Source: Larix kaempferi (Eukaryota; Streptophyta; Pinopsida; Pinales; Pinaceae). From it: a stretch of DNA of 64,000 bases. The stretch is taken from assembly GCA_027924585.1 (NCBI GenBank), contig BSBM01000826.1, forward strand, positions 11,811,501-11,875,500. Reading direction: 5' to 3'. The position numbers were made by a program, and so were the translations under genes. The notes below the pieces were generated by a model. That model was not told the origin of the DNA. It saw only the letters and a list, made by a program, of their open reading frames with translations, and did no database searches. Shown here piece by piece: positions 33,315 through 45,325 of this stretch (position 1 is its first letter; every line of letters starts with the position of its first letter).

Positions 33315-36300
33315 CTAGATGAACCACTAAGAATATGGAGGTCTAAATGATTCTAAAAAGAGGGTACGTAGAAGGCATAGGTAATTTTAGGGGCTAAATT
33401 AATCCCATGGGATATATTAAGTGGGTTACAGAAATTTTGTGGATTATTTTCTTATATGGAAAGGGTTTTTTTAGTTGAAATATATTCACCCAATATATAT
33501 TAGAAAATGAATAAATCCAAAATGAATAGCCTCCCATATATTAATGAGGAAAATGAAAAAAAAATATTTTCACCTTAGAAAAATCTCCCTCCAATCTATC
33601 TCTTGACCCCAATTTCTAAATAGATTCCTGTGGAATCATTCCTTCGCCCCCCATTTGTCAGTAACGACGGCTCCCAATGGTTATTTCTCCCTCCATTTTC
33701 CCTGTAATTTAGGCACAAAACTGAGTGCGCCTCGAGTTTTAGTCAATTTCATGTTGATACCTTCTTTGAGCCCTCCATTTCTAGTATTGGAGGGAAAATC
33801 AAGGGAATTTTTGTCCTATATAATGACTGCAATGTTAGTATTGATACCTTCTTTGAGCACTCGATTTCTAGTATTGGACGGAAAATCAAGGGAAATTTTG
33901 TCCTATATAACGACTGCAATGACTCTTTGTTCACCCACATCGGATTTCACTTGCAAGGTGAAGGTCCTAGTTTATGTGATTCCACTTTTCATTCTCAGTT
34001 TTCTTGACATTTTAATCTTCATGCAACATCTCCATTTATTAAAGCTCAAGCCTTGAAGGGGCATACCGCACATGAAATTTATCAGAGAATACATACTCGC
34101 ATCATGATTTTGATCCAATAATTAATGCGGTATGCTTTTTATCATGCATTTTAGATATGCAACTACCATATATTACTATACTGTAAATTTGTCTTTTATC
34201 GTGGATTTTTTTAAGGCCTATTTAATTCTATGGCACTCTTGATTCTTAGGGCTCATTTGGTGTTGTTAGGGTTTTTATCTATCCTAGGATTATTGGTTTC
34301 GTGGAAGCATTATAGAGCTAAGAAGATATGATTTATTTTATGCCTTGTGATGTTTAAAACATCGACTAACATTTATATGTTATTAGTGGTTTCTACTCTT
34401 GATGGAGAGATGCCACATGGCTTTTATATATTCAAACTAAATTTTACCTACCTAGTTGTTTAAAATATGCTTTTATTAGGATCTTGCTCTACAATTATTA
34501 TTGGACCTGAGGCGTTCATGAGTGTGGATGTTCATTATTTTTGTCTATTATTGTTTATGTTTGTGATATTTGTAATATAAACGAATGCACGTTGAATATA
34601 ATGGTGGGGATACAATGGAATGGTATTTGTTTTGGCACTATCTTCCTGCAGAGTTGTCCAAAGCATTCTGGTAGATTCTTTTATTTGTATCAATAAGCTC
34701 GTGATTAGTAGATTTTTTATTCGTATTTCCAAGTTCATCAATTTTATTTGTAACCAAAAATTGTTGGGTTTGGTAATCATTTTACAATATTTTGATTTTT
34801 GCAAGGGTCATTCATTAGCAAAATATTTTTTTGTAATTTGTTTTGATGTGTAATTGCTATCATCATCGATAAATGGATCTAGTTATGTATGATGAACATA
34901 TGATTTAGCTGGAACACGATACTTATTTCCATCATGATTATATATAATATGTACAAGGCATGTTTGACCTGAGATGTAGACATTTTGCTATTTGATATAT
35001 TGTCTTTTACATTCAATGATGATGCTAAACTTTTACAACATTTTCCATGCTTTTGAAAATTTCAAGGACATGGATATCGAAACCACCTCAGTTTATTTGA
35101 GAAAAAATAGTCTTTCGAAGTAGTTCTAATGATATGCATGATGATGCATTAATGTGCTTTCTATTCTTGTTAGTGTGTGCTCTTATTCCTAATAACCCTT
35201 GCAATTTTCTCACTAAATCTAAAAATTCTAAATCAAATGACATAATTCATATTTTGATTGTCAATAAAAAAAGGAAAAGGTGGTATTCATATATATAAAC
35301 AGAAACACAGGTTATTTTTTTTCTTAGAGGGCAGCTTAAAAATGTGAGGTTCGGAAAATAAGCTATTTTGGAATTCACACACTATATTAAGATTGTGGGT
35401 CTCGATAAGACTCCACGTTGTAATAATGGTCATGGGTGCCATAATCACTCCACAGTGTAAAGTGTTCAAATATATCAGTTTGTCAGCCTGCCAAGATTTT
35501 AGTCCGCACATGTCCATGGGAACATTAAGGGATGAGATAATACGTGGAGTCCTCACTTTCCGTGAATCTAGTTAGTGTAGTTGTGTTTCACCGATAGATT
35601 TAGTCGTGAGTGACAAAATATTGCTTGTGAAATGTATAAATAAATCCCTCCTCTCCTCATTCATGCATTTTTTCATTCGATATTCTAGAAGTTGAGAGAG
35701 TCCAGAGTTGAGCTCTGGTATATACTCATCTATTGCACTACCTTAGTAATCTATAGAATAAAAGGTTGAGTCTTCCTGGAAAAAGATTCACCAATATGTT
35801 ACAAGGTTTTATAATTCGATGAAATATTCTCCAAGTTTTTACAATATTTTATAATTTTTTGAAATATACGTCAAGAGTTTACAATATATTCGAGTTTAGT
35901 GAAAGATTCGCCAATATTTTACTATATTCTATAATAGAATGAAATTTTAGCCAAAAAATTATATTTACATATTAGATTATTGATAAAATATCCTTCAAAT
36001 TTTCCCATATATTGGAGAGATTCGTCCATTTATTATAGATATAAATTTTGGGGGGGGTTCTTGAACTTATCCATGGTAGAATGGATGAGACAAGTCATGA
36101 ATTATTTCAACACACACATGAAAAAGCAAGAGGTCAAACATGAGGTAATGGAAGCTAAGTTGAATGCATGTGTTTGAAGTGTGACAAGATTTCTAGTGAT
36201 TTTGAATGGACTATAACATAATTATGGGATTTATGCAAGGGGTCCCAATCTAGAGTGAATCATCCATTGTTTCATTGTTAATAATAATTTATGTTTTTAA

Positions 36301-36336
36301 TTTGTACTATTATGAAGAAGTGTGATGGGTCAAGGT
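33315..36336 (+). repeat. Left R repeat
   Basis: About 3.0 kb. It contains an 84-bp tandem duplication (33754-33837, 33838-33921) that the other R copies lack and that doubles the TATA-like motif (33817-33823 and 33904-33910). A 133-codon plus-strand frame at 33655-34056 is not kept open in the other copies and is not called as a gene. Confidence 0.8.
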
Positions 36337-36347
36337 AAATTCTATCA

Positions 36348-36841
36348 GAGTTTGGAAGTGATGCATTCACCCTCCTTGATCGCATGCTTCTTATGTTCTT
36401 CTATTCGATCATTGGCACATGTTCTCATAGTTTCCTTGAATATGGAGGACACTACCATTTGCTTGGGTTCATGTCTTAGGAACATTTTTATGATTTTTGT
36501 TTTGATCTCACCCTTGCTGGTTCGAAGGAGATCACAAGAAACCATCTATCAATTCTTGGAGTTGATTTAACTTCCACTGATCAGAAGTTCAAGTTTCAAG
36601 AGAAATTAGATCTGATCGGAGCTAGTGCTACCTCAGTTGGTTCGAATCATAGGTTCCAGAATGTTATTCATATTTTGGGATTTGTTCTCAACATATTTGG
36701 TTTGAATATAAAGTTCAGGAAACCTCTAGATTCACTTGCATCCACTACAGGAGAACTCAAGCACATGATTTTGGAGCATGATCCACTTCTTCCCAAGAGG
36801 AATATACCTCTAGAAATTGAATCAAGCATCACACCTACTTG
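36348..36841 (+). pseudogene. Unrecognised reading frame of the R-I-R element, complete copy
   Basis: Same protein-like frame as at 19469-19929, with one clear in-frame stop after LGFMS. Blocks: EITRNHLSILGVDLTSTDQ, KFQEKLDLIGA, GSNHRFQNVIHILGFVL, ELKHMILEHDPLLPKR. The family is unknown to me. The conserved spacing between copies and the similar C-terminus (IESSITPT then stop) argue for a real ancestral protein of at least 160 residues. Confidence 0.55.
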
Positions 36842-37023
36842 AGTCTTGAGCAACAATTTTTGGCGTGTTTCAATCTATCTTCACGGGGGCGGGTTGTTCC
36901 CACTGGGTTTCCCCTCTTTCCTCACATTTTGTTTAGATTGTTGTACAGGGTGACCTTTGGTCTCAGTAACCACGGCCCTATTTTTTCAATTATTTTTTCC
37001 ACATAGTCTAGCTTGAGGGGGGG

Positions 37024-37665
37024 TTTTGGAATATTCTCACCATTATTATCTTGGTTTTGCATGCATTCCATGCATCCATGCATCAGCGGTGGAGTCTCTT
37101 AGCATATACTTCCTATTCCCCCCCCCCCTTTAGCTTTCTTCTAGTCATTATTAGCCCTCCTAGATATTCATGCGTCCTTGTTTCTATCCATCGAGTTTCA
37201 AATGAGCCCTCCTGCACAAATTTAGGAGTTCTATCAGTCAGTTCCATGATTTATTGAACCATGTCCCATTGATTTCTCATCTAACTGACTGTAGCTCGTA
37301 GTTGATTCCTACTGGGTGTAGGAGCTCCCTCCTTGACAACTAAGAACTAGTATGCACCCTCCTTGGAGTCTCCTTCCCTATTTGTTTGCCCACATGGTTT
37401 ATTTATGCTCAGTTCTACTCTAGTTGACTGATCATTAACCATCGGTGGCCACTAGACCTTATCGAGAGATGGTTCCAATGTAAACTAAGACATGACTTGA
37501 GGAGAATTTGAAATCTCCTAGGGGTATTGAATTCATTCTATTGTATTGTACCATTATTTTTCTAGCTTATAGCTGATGAATGTATCAACAACAATTTTCT
37601 CACATCTTTTGAGTTTATGAGTGAATTTGATGATACTTCTTGCTAATTATTCTCTTCAATTAACA
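37024..37665 (+). repeat. LTR-like segment, complete copy
   Basis: Partner of 20132-20796. A G-run at 37017-37023 precedes TTTTGGAATATTCTC (start decayed from TGTTGG). It ends ATTAACA at 37665. Confidence 0.5.
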
Positions 37666-37791
37666 CAGTGAAATTGTGAGGTTTGTTCAAGCTTAGTGAT
37701 ATACCCCTGTGGAATTGGACATGGAAAATGATATTATCATATAGATAGAACTTGTCAAGGTAAAAGAACTAAAGGGAAATCTTGTTTTAAA

Positions 37792-38549
37792 ATGTATCAT
37801 TCCACCATAGACCACCTCATTACTCTCAAAGTCATTGTAGAGGAATGTCGCAATAATAAGCTCAATATCGTTTGTTTATTTTTGCACTTTAGGAAACCTT
37901 TTGATAAAATACCTCAACATAACTTGTTGAAAATATTAGAAGAGTTAAAGGTTCCTTTTGAGTTGAGAGTTGACACAAGGTTGTAAAAGAATGCCACTGC
38001 CAATTTTAAGAACACTAAGGGTTGGTTGGAAGATATTAATTGTAATATAAGAGTTAAGAAAGTTCGCCCCATATCCCCTACCCTTTTTGGTATATACATT
38101 GATAAAGTTGAAAGATTTTGAATAGAGGAAGGCTGCATTGGTACGATGTTAGCATGAATTGTCATCATCCTCATTTATGCTGATGATATTATTCTTTTGG
38201 AAAGATCTACCTTTCATCTTGATAATTAATTAAGAATTCTCAAGGGTTTCTACTATGATATGGGCATGACTTTCAATACTGACAAAATCTATTAAGGCCG
38301 CATCTGCTCATTTTTTATAACAACTTGGAGGAAGGGACACCCTACAAATATCTTGGGATTGATATCCATCACAGTATTAATTGGAACTACAACATCGAGA
38401 AAATGATCGATGTAGGGTGGAAATATTATTTTGGTCTTGAAAAGAATTGTAAGTTGGAAAAACTTGTATGTCGGCAAACTCTCATCACTCTTGTTCTCTT
38501 GTTTGGATGTGATGTTTGGGGATGCATCCTATGTTTATATGTTTTTTAA
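37792..38549 (+). pseudogene. Non-LTR reverse transcriptase fragment, complete copy
   Basis: Partner of 20910-21700 with the same block order: HSTIDHLITLKVIVEE, FRKPFDKIPQHNLLKILEEL, a decayed KVRPISPTLFGIYIDK block, YADD (near 38178) and YKYLGIDIHHSINWN. Several stops and frameshifts. Confidence 0.8.
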
Positions 38550-39344
38550 AAACGTATTTTTTTTCTTGAGTTTTATCGTCAAACAAATGCAAAATCAAAA
38601 TGAATAGGAAGGATCATTATCATTTAGAAACTTTCAAAAATTCTTTGTACATCTTCCTACTTTAGAAGATATTAAGATTTCCATGTTCAAAGATCGAAAA
38701 ATGGGAACACCAAGAGAGGTATTGGCTACCTTAGTTTATTCGTGACAACTCTCATGAAGATATCATGTAGTTGTAACACCTTCAAACATGAATGACCAAG
38801 ATTTGGCATAGTTCCTTTGAGGAATGAAAAACATTTGGCATAGTTCCTTGGAGGAATGACCAACATTTGACATGCTTTAATGCATGTAACCCATGTAAGT
38901 CTAATCCATCACTGAGGGAGTATTAACACTCCCCTATGCCTCATGTTCCTTCACACTTGTGACAATGGATTAGGTATGTTGGTCTAGAAGGGTGGGAAAA
39001 AACTTCTTCTTGATGGGAGGTTTGGAATAATTGGTCTCAATGTTCGTTTGTGTATTTGTTGGGTCATTTCCACTTAGCCTTTGAATGAGGTAAGATCCTC
39101 TACACTAGGCGGTGTGTCCTTTTGAATTTCAAGTTTTTTTTCTTCCGTCCTTCCCCTCGTCAATGAATTTACTATTATTCAATTTTTCGGAGATATATGG
39201 TTGGAGTGCAACCCAATTATCCATGAACATAGTTAAGCCTCCTTTTTAAAATTTCTCAAGCCTAGGCTTACTCTACTTTAGTTGCAGTTGTTGAGGATTA
39301 TGGGTTGATTCTAGTTGTTCCACCTTGGTTTTTTAGTATGACTT

Positions 39345-42291
39345 CTAGATGAAACACTAAGAATATGGCGGTTGAAATGACTCTCAAAAGAGGGTAGGTA
39401 GAAGGCATGGATAATTTTAGGGGCTAAATTTAGCCCATGGGATAAATTAAGGGGGTTACAAAAATTTAGTGGGCTATTTTCTTATATGGAAAGGTTTTTT
39501 TTAGTTGAAATATATTTGCCGAATATTTATTAGAAAATAAATAAATCCAAAACAAATAGTCTCCCATATATTAATGAGGAAAATGAAAAAAAACTATTTT
39601 CACCTTAGCAAAATCTGCCTCCAATTTATGTTTTGCCCCGGATTTCTAAATGGTTGTGGAATCATTCCTTCACCCCCAATTTTTCAATAGCAGCGAGACT
39701 CCCATGGTTATTTTGAAATCCATTTTCCATGTAATTTAGGCACACAATTGGATGTGCCTGGATTTTTAGTCAATTTCATGTTGGTACCTTCTTTTACCTC
39801 TTGATTTCTAGTATTCGAGGGAAAATCAAGGGCAATTTTGTCCTATATAAAGAGTGCAATGATTCATGGTTCACGAACATTGGATTTCACTTGTAGGGTG
39901 AAGGTTATGTTTTATGTGATTCCACTTTTCATTCTTAGTGTTCTCAACAAATTAATCTGCACGAAACATCTCCATTGCTGAAAGCTCAAGTCTTGAAGGG
40001 GCATACCGCACATGCAATTTATCAGAGAATACATACTTGCATCATGTTTTTTATCCAATAATTAATGTAGTGTGCTTTTTATCATGCATTTTATCTGCAA
40101 CTACAATAGATTATTATAGTGTTAGTTTGTCTTTTATCATTATTTTTATCATGGATGTTTTTCAAGGCCTATTCAATTATATGGCACTCATGATTCTTAG
40201 TGCTTATTGAGTGTTTTTAGGGTTTTTATGTATCCTAGGATTACTCGTTTCGTGAAAGCAATATAGAGCTAAGAAGATATGATTTATTTTATGCCTTTTC
40301 AAGTTTAAACCATCGACTCACATTTAAACGTTATTAGTGGTTGTTACTCTTGATGGAGAGATGCCACGTGATTTTATATATTCAAAGTAAATTTGTCCTA
40401 GTTATTTAATATATGCTTTTATTAAGATCTTGCTCTGTGATTATTATTGGACCTGAGGCTTTCATGAGAGTGTGTATGTTCATATTCTTTGTGTGTTATT
40501 CTTTATGTTTGTGATATTTGTCATATAAATGAATGCACGTTGATTATAATGTTGGGGCTACAATGGAATGGTAATTATTTTGACATTATCTTCTTATATA
40601 GTTGTCGAAAGCCTCCAGGTATATTCTTTTATTTGTATTGATGAGTTCGTGACTGGTATATTTTTTATTCGTTTTTCCAAGTTCATCAATTTTAATTGTA
40701 ACAAAATTTTTTTGGGTTTGGTATTCATTTTACGGTATTTTTCTTTTTGCAAGGGTCATTCAGTAGTAAAATATTTTTTTGTAATTTGTTTTGATGTGTA
40801 ATCACTATCATCATTCAAAAATGGATCTAGTTATGTATGATGAATATATGATTTAGTTGGAGCACGATACTTATTTCCATCATGATTATATATAATATGT
40901 ACAAGGAAGGTTTGACATGATATGTAGACATTCTGCTATTTCATATCTTGTCTTTTGCATTCAATGATGGTGCTAAACCATTTTTACAACATTTTGCATG
41001 CTTTTGAAAATTTGAAAGACATACATATAGAAACCACCTCAGTTTATCTCAGAAAAAATAGTCTTTCGAAGTAGTTCTAATGATATGCATGATGATGCAT
41101 TAATGTGCTTTCTATTCTTGTTAGTGTGTGTTCTTATTCCTAATAACCATTGCAAGTTTCTCACTAACTCTAAAAATTCTAAGTCAAATGACATAATTCA
41201 TATTTTGATTGTCAAGAAAAAAGGAAAAGGTGGTATTCATATCTATAAAAAAAAAATCATGTTGTTTTTTTCTTAGAGGGTAGCTTAAAAATGTGAGGTT
41301 TGGAAAATAAGTTATTTGGGAATTCATACACTATATTAAGCTTGTGGGTCTCGATAAGACCCCACATTGTAATAATGGTTCATGGGTGCCATAATCACTC
41401 CATGATGTAAAGTGTTCAAATATATCAGTTTTTGAGCTTGTCAAGATTTAGGTCCCCACATGTCTGTGGGAACATTAAGGGACAAGATAACATGTGGAGT
41501 CCCCACTTTCCCTAGATCTAGTTAGTGCAGTTGTGTTTCACTCACACATTTATTCGTGAGTGAATGAATATTGCTTGTGAAATGTATAAATAAATTCCTC
41601 CTCTCCTCATTCATGCATTTTTTCATTCGATATTTAAGGATTTGAGAGAGTCCAAAGTTGGGTTTTGGTATATACTCTTTTATTGCACTACCTTAGTAAT
41701 CTATAGAATCAAAAGTTGAGTCTTCCTCACAAAAGATTCACCAAGATGTTACAAGGTTTTATAATTCGATGAAAGATTCTCCAAGTTTTTCCAATATTTT
41801 ATAATTTAAAGAAATATACGTCAAGATTTTAAAATATCTTAGAATTTAGTGAAAGATTCGCCAATATTTTACAAGATTCTATAATAGAATGAAAATTTAG
41901 CTAAAAAATTTATATACATATTATATTATTGATAAAATAGCCTTCAAATTTTCCCATATATTAGAGAGATTCGCCCATTTATTATACATATAAATTTTGG
42001 GGGGTTCTTAAAATTATCTCTCGTAGAAGGGATGAGACAAGTCATGGAGTATTTCAACACACACATGAAAAAGCAAGAGGTCAAACATGAGGTGATGGAA
42101 ACTAAGTTGAATGCATGCATTTGAAGTGTGGTAAGCTTTATAGTGATTTTGAAATGAACTATAACATAATTATGGTGCTTATGCAAGGGTTCCCAACCTA
42201 GAGTGAATCATTTATTGTTTCATTGTTAAAAATAAGTTATGTTTTTATTTTGTACCGTTATGAAGAAGTGTGATGGGTCAAGGTAAATTGA
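39345..42291 (+). repeat. Right R repeat
   Basis: About 2.95 kb, aligned to the left R repeat over its whole length and visibly diverged from it. It ends at AAGGTAAATT, after which the AT-rich tail shared with copy A begins. Confidence 0.8.
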
Positions 42292-42974
42292 ATAAAATTT
42301 ATTAAAAAAATTGTTTAGCTCATCTATAAAGTTGCAAATCCAAAAACAATCTTTAAAAAAATATTAATATTAAAATAAACTAGAAAAATCATTTCACCAA
42401 ATTATTAACCATATTCTTAAAAACAAAATTAATAAAAAAATATGAGTTAACTCAATTATAACTATATTCTTTTGCTTTCCTTCTTATTTATAAAAATTAT
42501 TCTTTTCATTCTTTATATAAAATAAAATATACCACTTATGTTTAAAATTCATTAAAAATAAATCAAATTATATAAATATTAATGTTAATTATTATATATA
42601 ATTAACTAAAACAAACTTTAAAAATAAAATAATAAGATATAAATATTAATGAAATTTATTATATATAATTAACTAAAACTAACTTTAAAAAATAAGAATA
42701 ATAACATATGGAATGTCACAAAAATGTCAACCCTATTCTTTTCATTTCCTTTATAAAATGAAATATAATAAACCACATAGCCTTTCAACTCGATGTATAC
42801 ATAAGAATGGTTCATGAAATACTTGCAACGACGAAAATATTGATGCAAATTTATTTCCATAGTAAATCATATTTATTTCCAAAACCAAAATTCTCGGCTC
42901 GGTTCTATACTGAACCAAACATAAAGAAATAGTAAATCATATTTATTTCCAAAACCAAAATTCTCCGGTCGGTT
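42292..42974. other. AT-rich tail downstream of the ERF pseudogene
   Basis: Aligned to 24867-25440. Its right end carries a ~67-bp tandem duplication (about 42855-42922 and 42923-42990) that repeats the very end of the ERF coding region (inverse of FFMFGSV and stop). Confidence 0.7.
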
Positions 42975-44032
42975 CTATACTGAACCAAACATAAAGAAAT
43001 CATCAGTATCCAGGTTAGCGTGTCCGTATTCCTCCTAACTGCGCTGCCACATGAACGGCGGCAACGGTGGTATCTCATACCTCGGAGTCATGCAGGATGG
43101 CGTGACGGCGTCGGTGTCGTGGTGTTGCGGATTAAAAAATGACTAATCCTGCATGAATGTTGCAGGCATTAGCATTGCACTGCCTGGGAGATCACTGAAC
43201 TGAAGGGCTGCAGATGCGGGGGATCCAGAGAGATCTGGGACCAGGTGAGGCAGTGCAGGGTGTAGGTTTTGATCACTGGTCTGGTGATTAAAACATGAGT
43301 AATCCTGCATGGATGTTGCAGGCATTAGTATTGCACTGCCGGGGAGGTGACTGAACTGAAGGGCTGCAGATGTGGGGGATCCGGAGAGATCTGGGACCAG
43401 GTGAGGCAGTGCAGGGTGTAGGTTTTGATCACTGGTCTGTTGATTAAAACATGAGTAATCCTGCATTGCACGACCGGGGACGTTACTGAACTGAAGGGCT
43501 GCAGATGTGGGGGAACCGGAGAGCAGAAAATGGTGTTGGGGATGGGGCATGGAGGTTGCAGGCATTAGCATTGCACAGCCCGGTACGTCACTGAACTAAA
43601 GGGCTGCAGATGGGGGGGATTCGGAGAGCAGAAAATGGTGTTGGGGCCTGGCTCGGGGTACGGGCGAGGATTTAGGGGCTGCGGACGTGGAAGAAGGGGT
43701 CTTAGAGTGGTCGGGTGAGAGGAAACGGGATGGGCAGAAGATGGCAGCAGATTGAACTGCGCTTGGGATCCATACAATGCTAAGGCCTCACGGTCATAGG
43801 CACGGGCGGCCTCTTGGGCGGTGGTGAAGGTGCCAAGCCATTTACGCTTTCCCTTCCCTGGCTCTTTGATCTCCGCTACCCATTTTCCCCAGCTACGCTG
43901 ACGGACTCCTTTGAAGTGAAATTTTTAGTTGTTTGGTCCACCTTTGGTTTTGTTATTTCCATTCACTCACGGGGGCTGTGTCTTCGACTTCACTCTGCCA
44001 ATTTTCTCGGCACCGCTCCCTTCGTCTACCAT
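42975..44032 (-). pseudogene. ABI4-like DREB-type AP2/ERF transcription factor (pseudogene)
   Basis: The AP2 domain (43745-43917) reads [17 protein letters not shown], then [20 protein letters not shown] and [10 protein letters not shown]. Val14 and Glu19 mark the DREB subfamily, and the WVAEI.EP...RKWLGTF wording is closest to ABI4-type proteins, nuclear regulators of sugar and abscisic-acid responses in plants. The likely ATG is at 44032. Damage: in-frame TGA (43967-43969) and TAA (43925-43927) just before the domain, both explained by single C-to-T changes; a frameshift near 43568; TAG at 43143-43145 and 43035-43037. The middle has tandem protein repeats. The C-terminus YEIPPLPPFMWQ...DDFFMFGSV matches the fragment at 25442-25690. 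A distal part of the promoter is preserved. Confidence 0.88.
43141..43640 (-). repeat. 156-bp (52-residue) tandem repeats in the ERF C-terminal region
   Basis: Units start at 43141, 43297 and 43453 with exactly 156-base spacing for the first two. Shorter variants follow to about 43640. Each encodes SGSP.SAALQFS, PGSA, MQDYSCFN and QNLHPALPHLVPDL. The multiple-of-three period kept the frame, so expansion probably happened while the gene was still translated. Confidence 0.9.
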
Positions 44033-44110
44033 TTTCCCTTCTAGTATTTTTCCCTTATGCTTCTCAATCGTTACTAGCGGGGGTGCATTTTATTTCTTTT
44101 GGCGCCCAGG

Positions 44111-44118
44111 TTTTATAG
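44111..44118 (-). promoter_or_regulatory. TATA box of the ERF pseudogene
   Basis: Minus-strand CTATAAAA about 80 bases upstream of the ATG at 44032, a normal plant core-promoter position. It lies next to the 60-bp repeats at 44172-44370. Confidence 0.6.
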
Positions 44119-44171
44119 ATGAAAACGACGCAAGGGGAGCAGTTGGCCAGCCAGCTTTCTCGGTTTACATC

Positions 44172-44370
44172 GGCTAACGCACTAAACCCTAGTTTGGCGG
44201 CAGTTTGAAAGAATGGGTATAGATTGCCATTGGCTAACGCAGTAAACCCTAGTTGGGCGGCAGTGTGAAAGAATGGGTTTACATTGCCATTGGCTAACAC
44301 CATAAACCCTAGTTGGGCGGGAGTGTGAAAGAATGGGTTTACATTGCCATTGGCTAACGCAGTAAACCCA
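44172..44370 (-). repeat. 60-bp tandem repeat with telo-box motifs
   Basis: Three full units (starting 44172, 44232, 44292) and a partial fourth (44352), exact 60-base period. Each full unit contains AAACCCTAG, matching the plant telo-box AAACCCTA, which is known from promoters of growth and translation genes. The array lies 140-340 bases upstream of the ERF start codon, beyond its TATA box. Confidence 0.88.
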
Positions 44371-45325
44371 GTTCATAAGTGATCATGATATCGTTGTCAA
44401 TTTAGGGTTGTGTATCATTAGGCGTGTTTGAACAAATAAGACGAGCAAAGTAGATCATTAATTGTGTCGTTCCGTATGGATCCACTACTTTTGCTTGATG
44501 AGAAGCAGAGCACGCGGTATTTGTGGAGATTCATCCCCATCGTCTTGGAAATCAAAATATGTTCCGCTGGTAAACTAATAATCAGACACGGCTTCTTCGT
44601 TTACAGCTAAACGCATTCTTGATTATATTTTTGTTCTCATGAACAGCTAAACGGATTGCTTTGGCCTTTCAACTGATAAAGTAATTTGCCGGAATCCTTT
44701 GGTCTTCATTTCCATATAGTAGAAACATGTCCGGAATCCTTATAATACGGCCAGCGTTGGGGCATGGTATTTAAAACCTAGATGAATATCGGTAGGTTTA
44801 TATTTTCAAGAAAATAGGAGATTGAGGAAGGATTCTTCGACTAACATTTGTTGTAGTGAAATTTATTTTTGTTAAATTTAATAACAATTTAATAAACAAT
44901 AGGTAAACTTTATTATGAATCGAAATTTTGCTAATTAGTGGGCTTTTTCAAAACAATAACCAAAAAATATTTATCACACATAACAACCAAAAGAGTAATG
45001 ACTATGTAACCATGATGTATAAACCACAAATCATTACAAGAAACACATTTTTATATCCAAAGAGTAGCATCTTCCTTGAGTAGTAAAAAACATATATAGT
45101 GCCCCTCATGGGAATAAGCTTAGAAACTATCTATATAGAATAAATAAAACTCCACTTTCATTAAGGTCTAGAAGTTCTTTGCTACCGTCATTCAGGTCTA
45201 AGAGAGAGAAAGGGCATCCACCTCCGCATTTAGCTATTTGAAAACATTTACGAAATAGATCCGATCGAATGCCTCAATCAAATCTCTAATCAAATCCTAG
45301 AGCCTAGACAAATCAAGATTGTTCA
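44371..45325. other. Non-coding, no gene seen
   Basis: Upstream flank of the ERF pseudogene. A/T-rich toward the right. No repeat partner or ORF that I can support. Confidence 0.5.

Larger units (their letters stand above)
33315..42291 (+). mobile_element. R-I-R element, complete copy (putative LTR element with ~3-kb LTRs)
   Basis: Two long direct repeats, 33315-36336 and 39345-42291, flank an unrelated ~3-kb interior. The left flank differs from the sequence before the right repeat, which fixes the repeat start at CTAGATGAA. The repeat end is at about AAGGTAAATT. Just inside the left repeat, TCTATCAGAGTTTGG resembles an initiator-Met primer site. Each repeat has a TATA-like CCTATATAA about 590 bases from its start. 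Against an LTR element: no clean TG...CA ends, no clear polypurine tract before the right repeat, and no target duplication seen. Inserted or fused parts (LTR-like segment, LINE RT) lie in the interior. Confidence 0.6.

Noticed and set aside
33655-34056. 133-codon ORF in the left R repeat
   Set aside because: It depends on the local tandem duplication and is not kept in the other R copies at 23100 and 39690.
44172-44370. Interstitial telomere array
   Set aside because: AAACCCTAG occurs once per 60 bases, not as a TTTAGGG tandem array.
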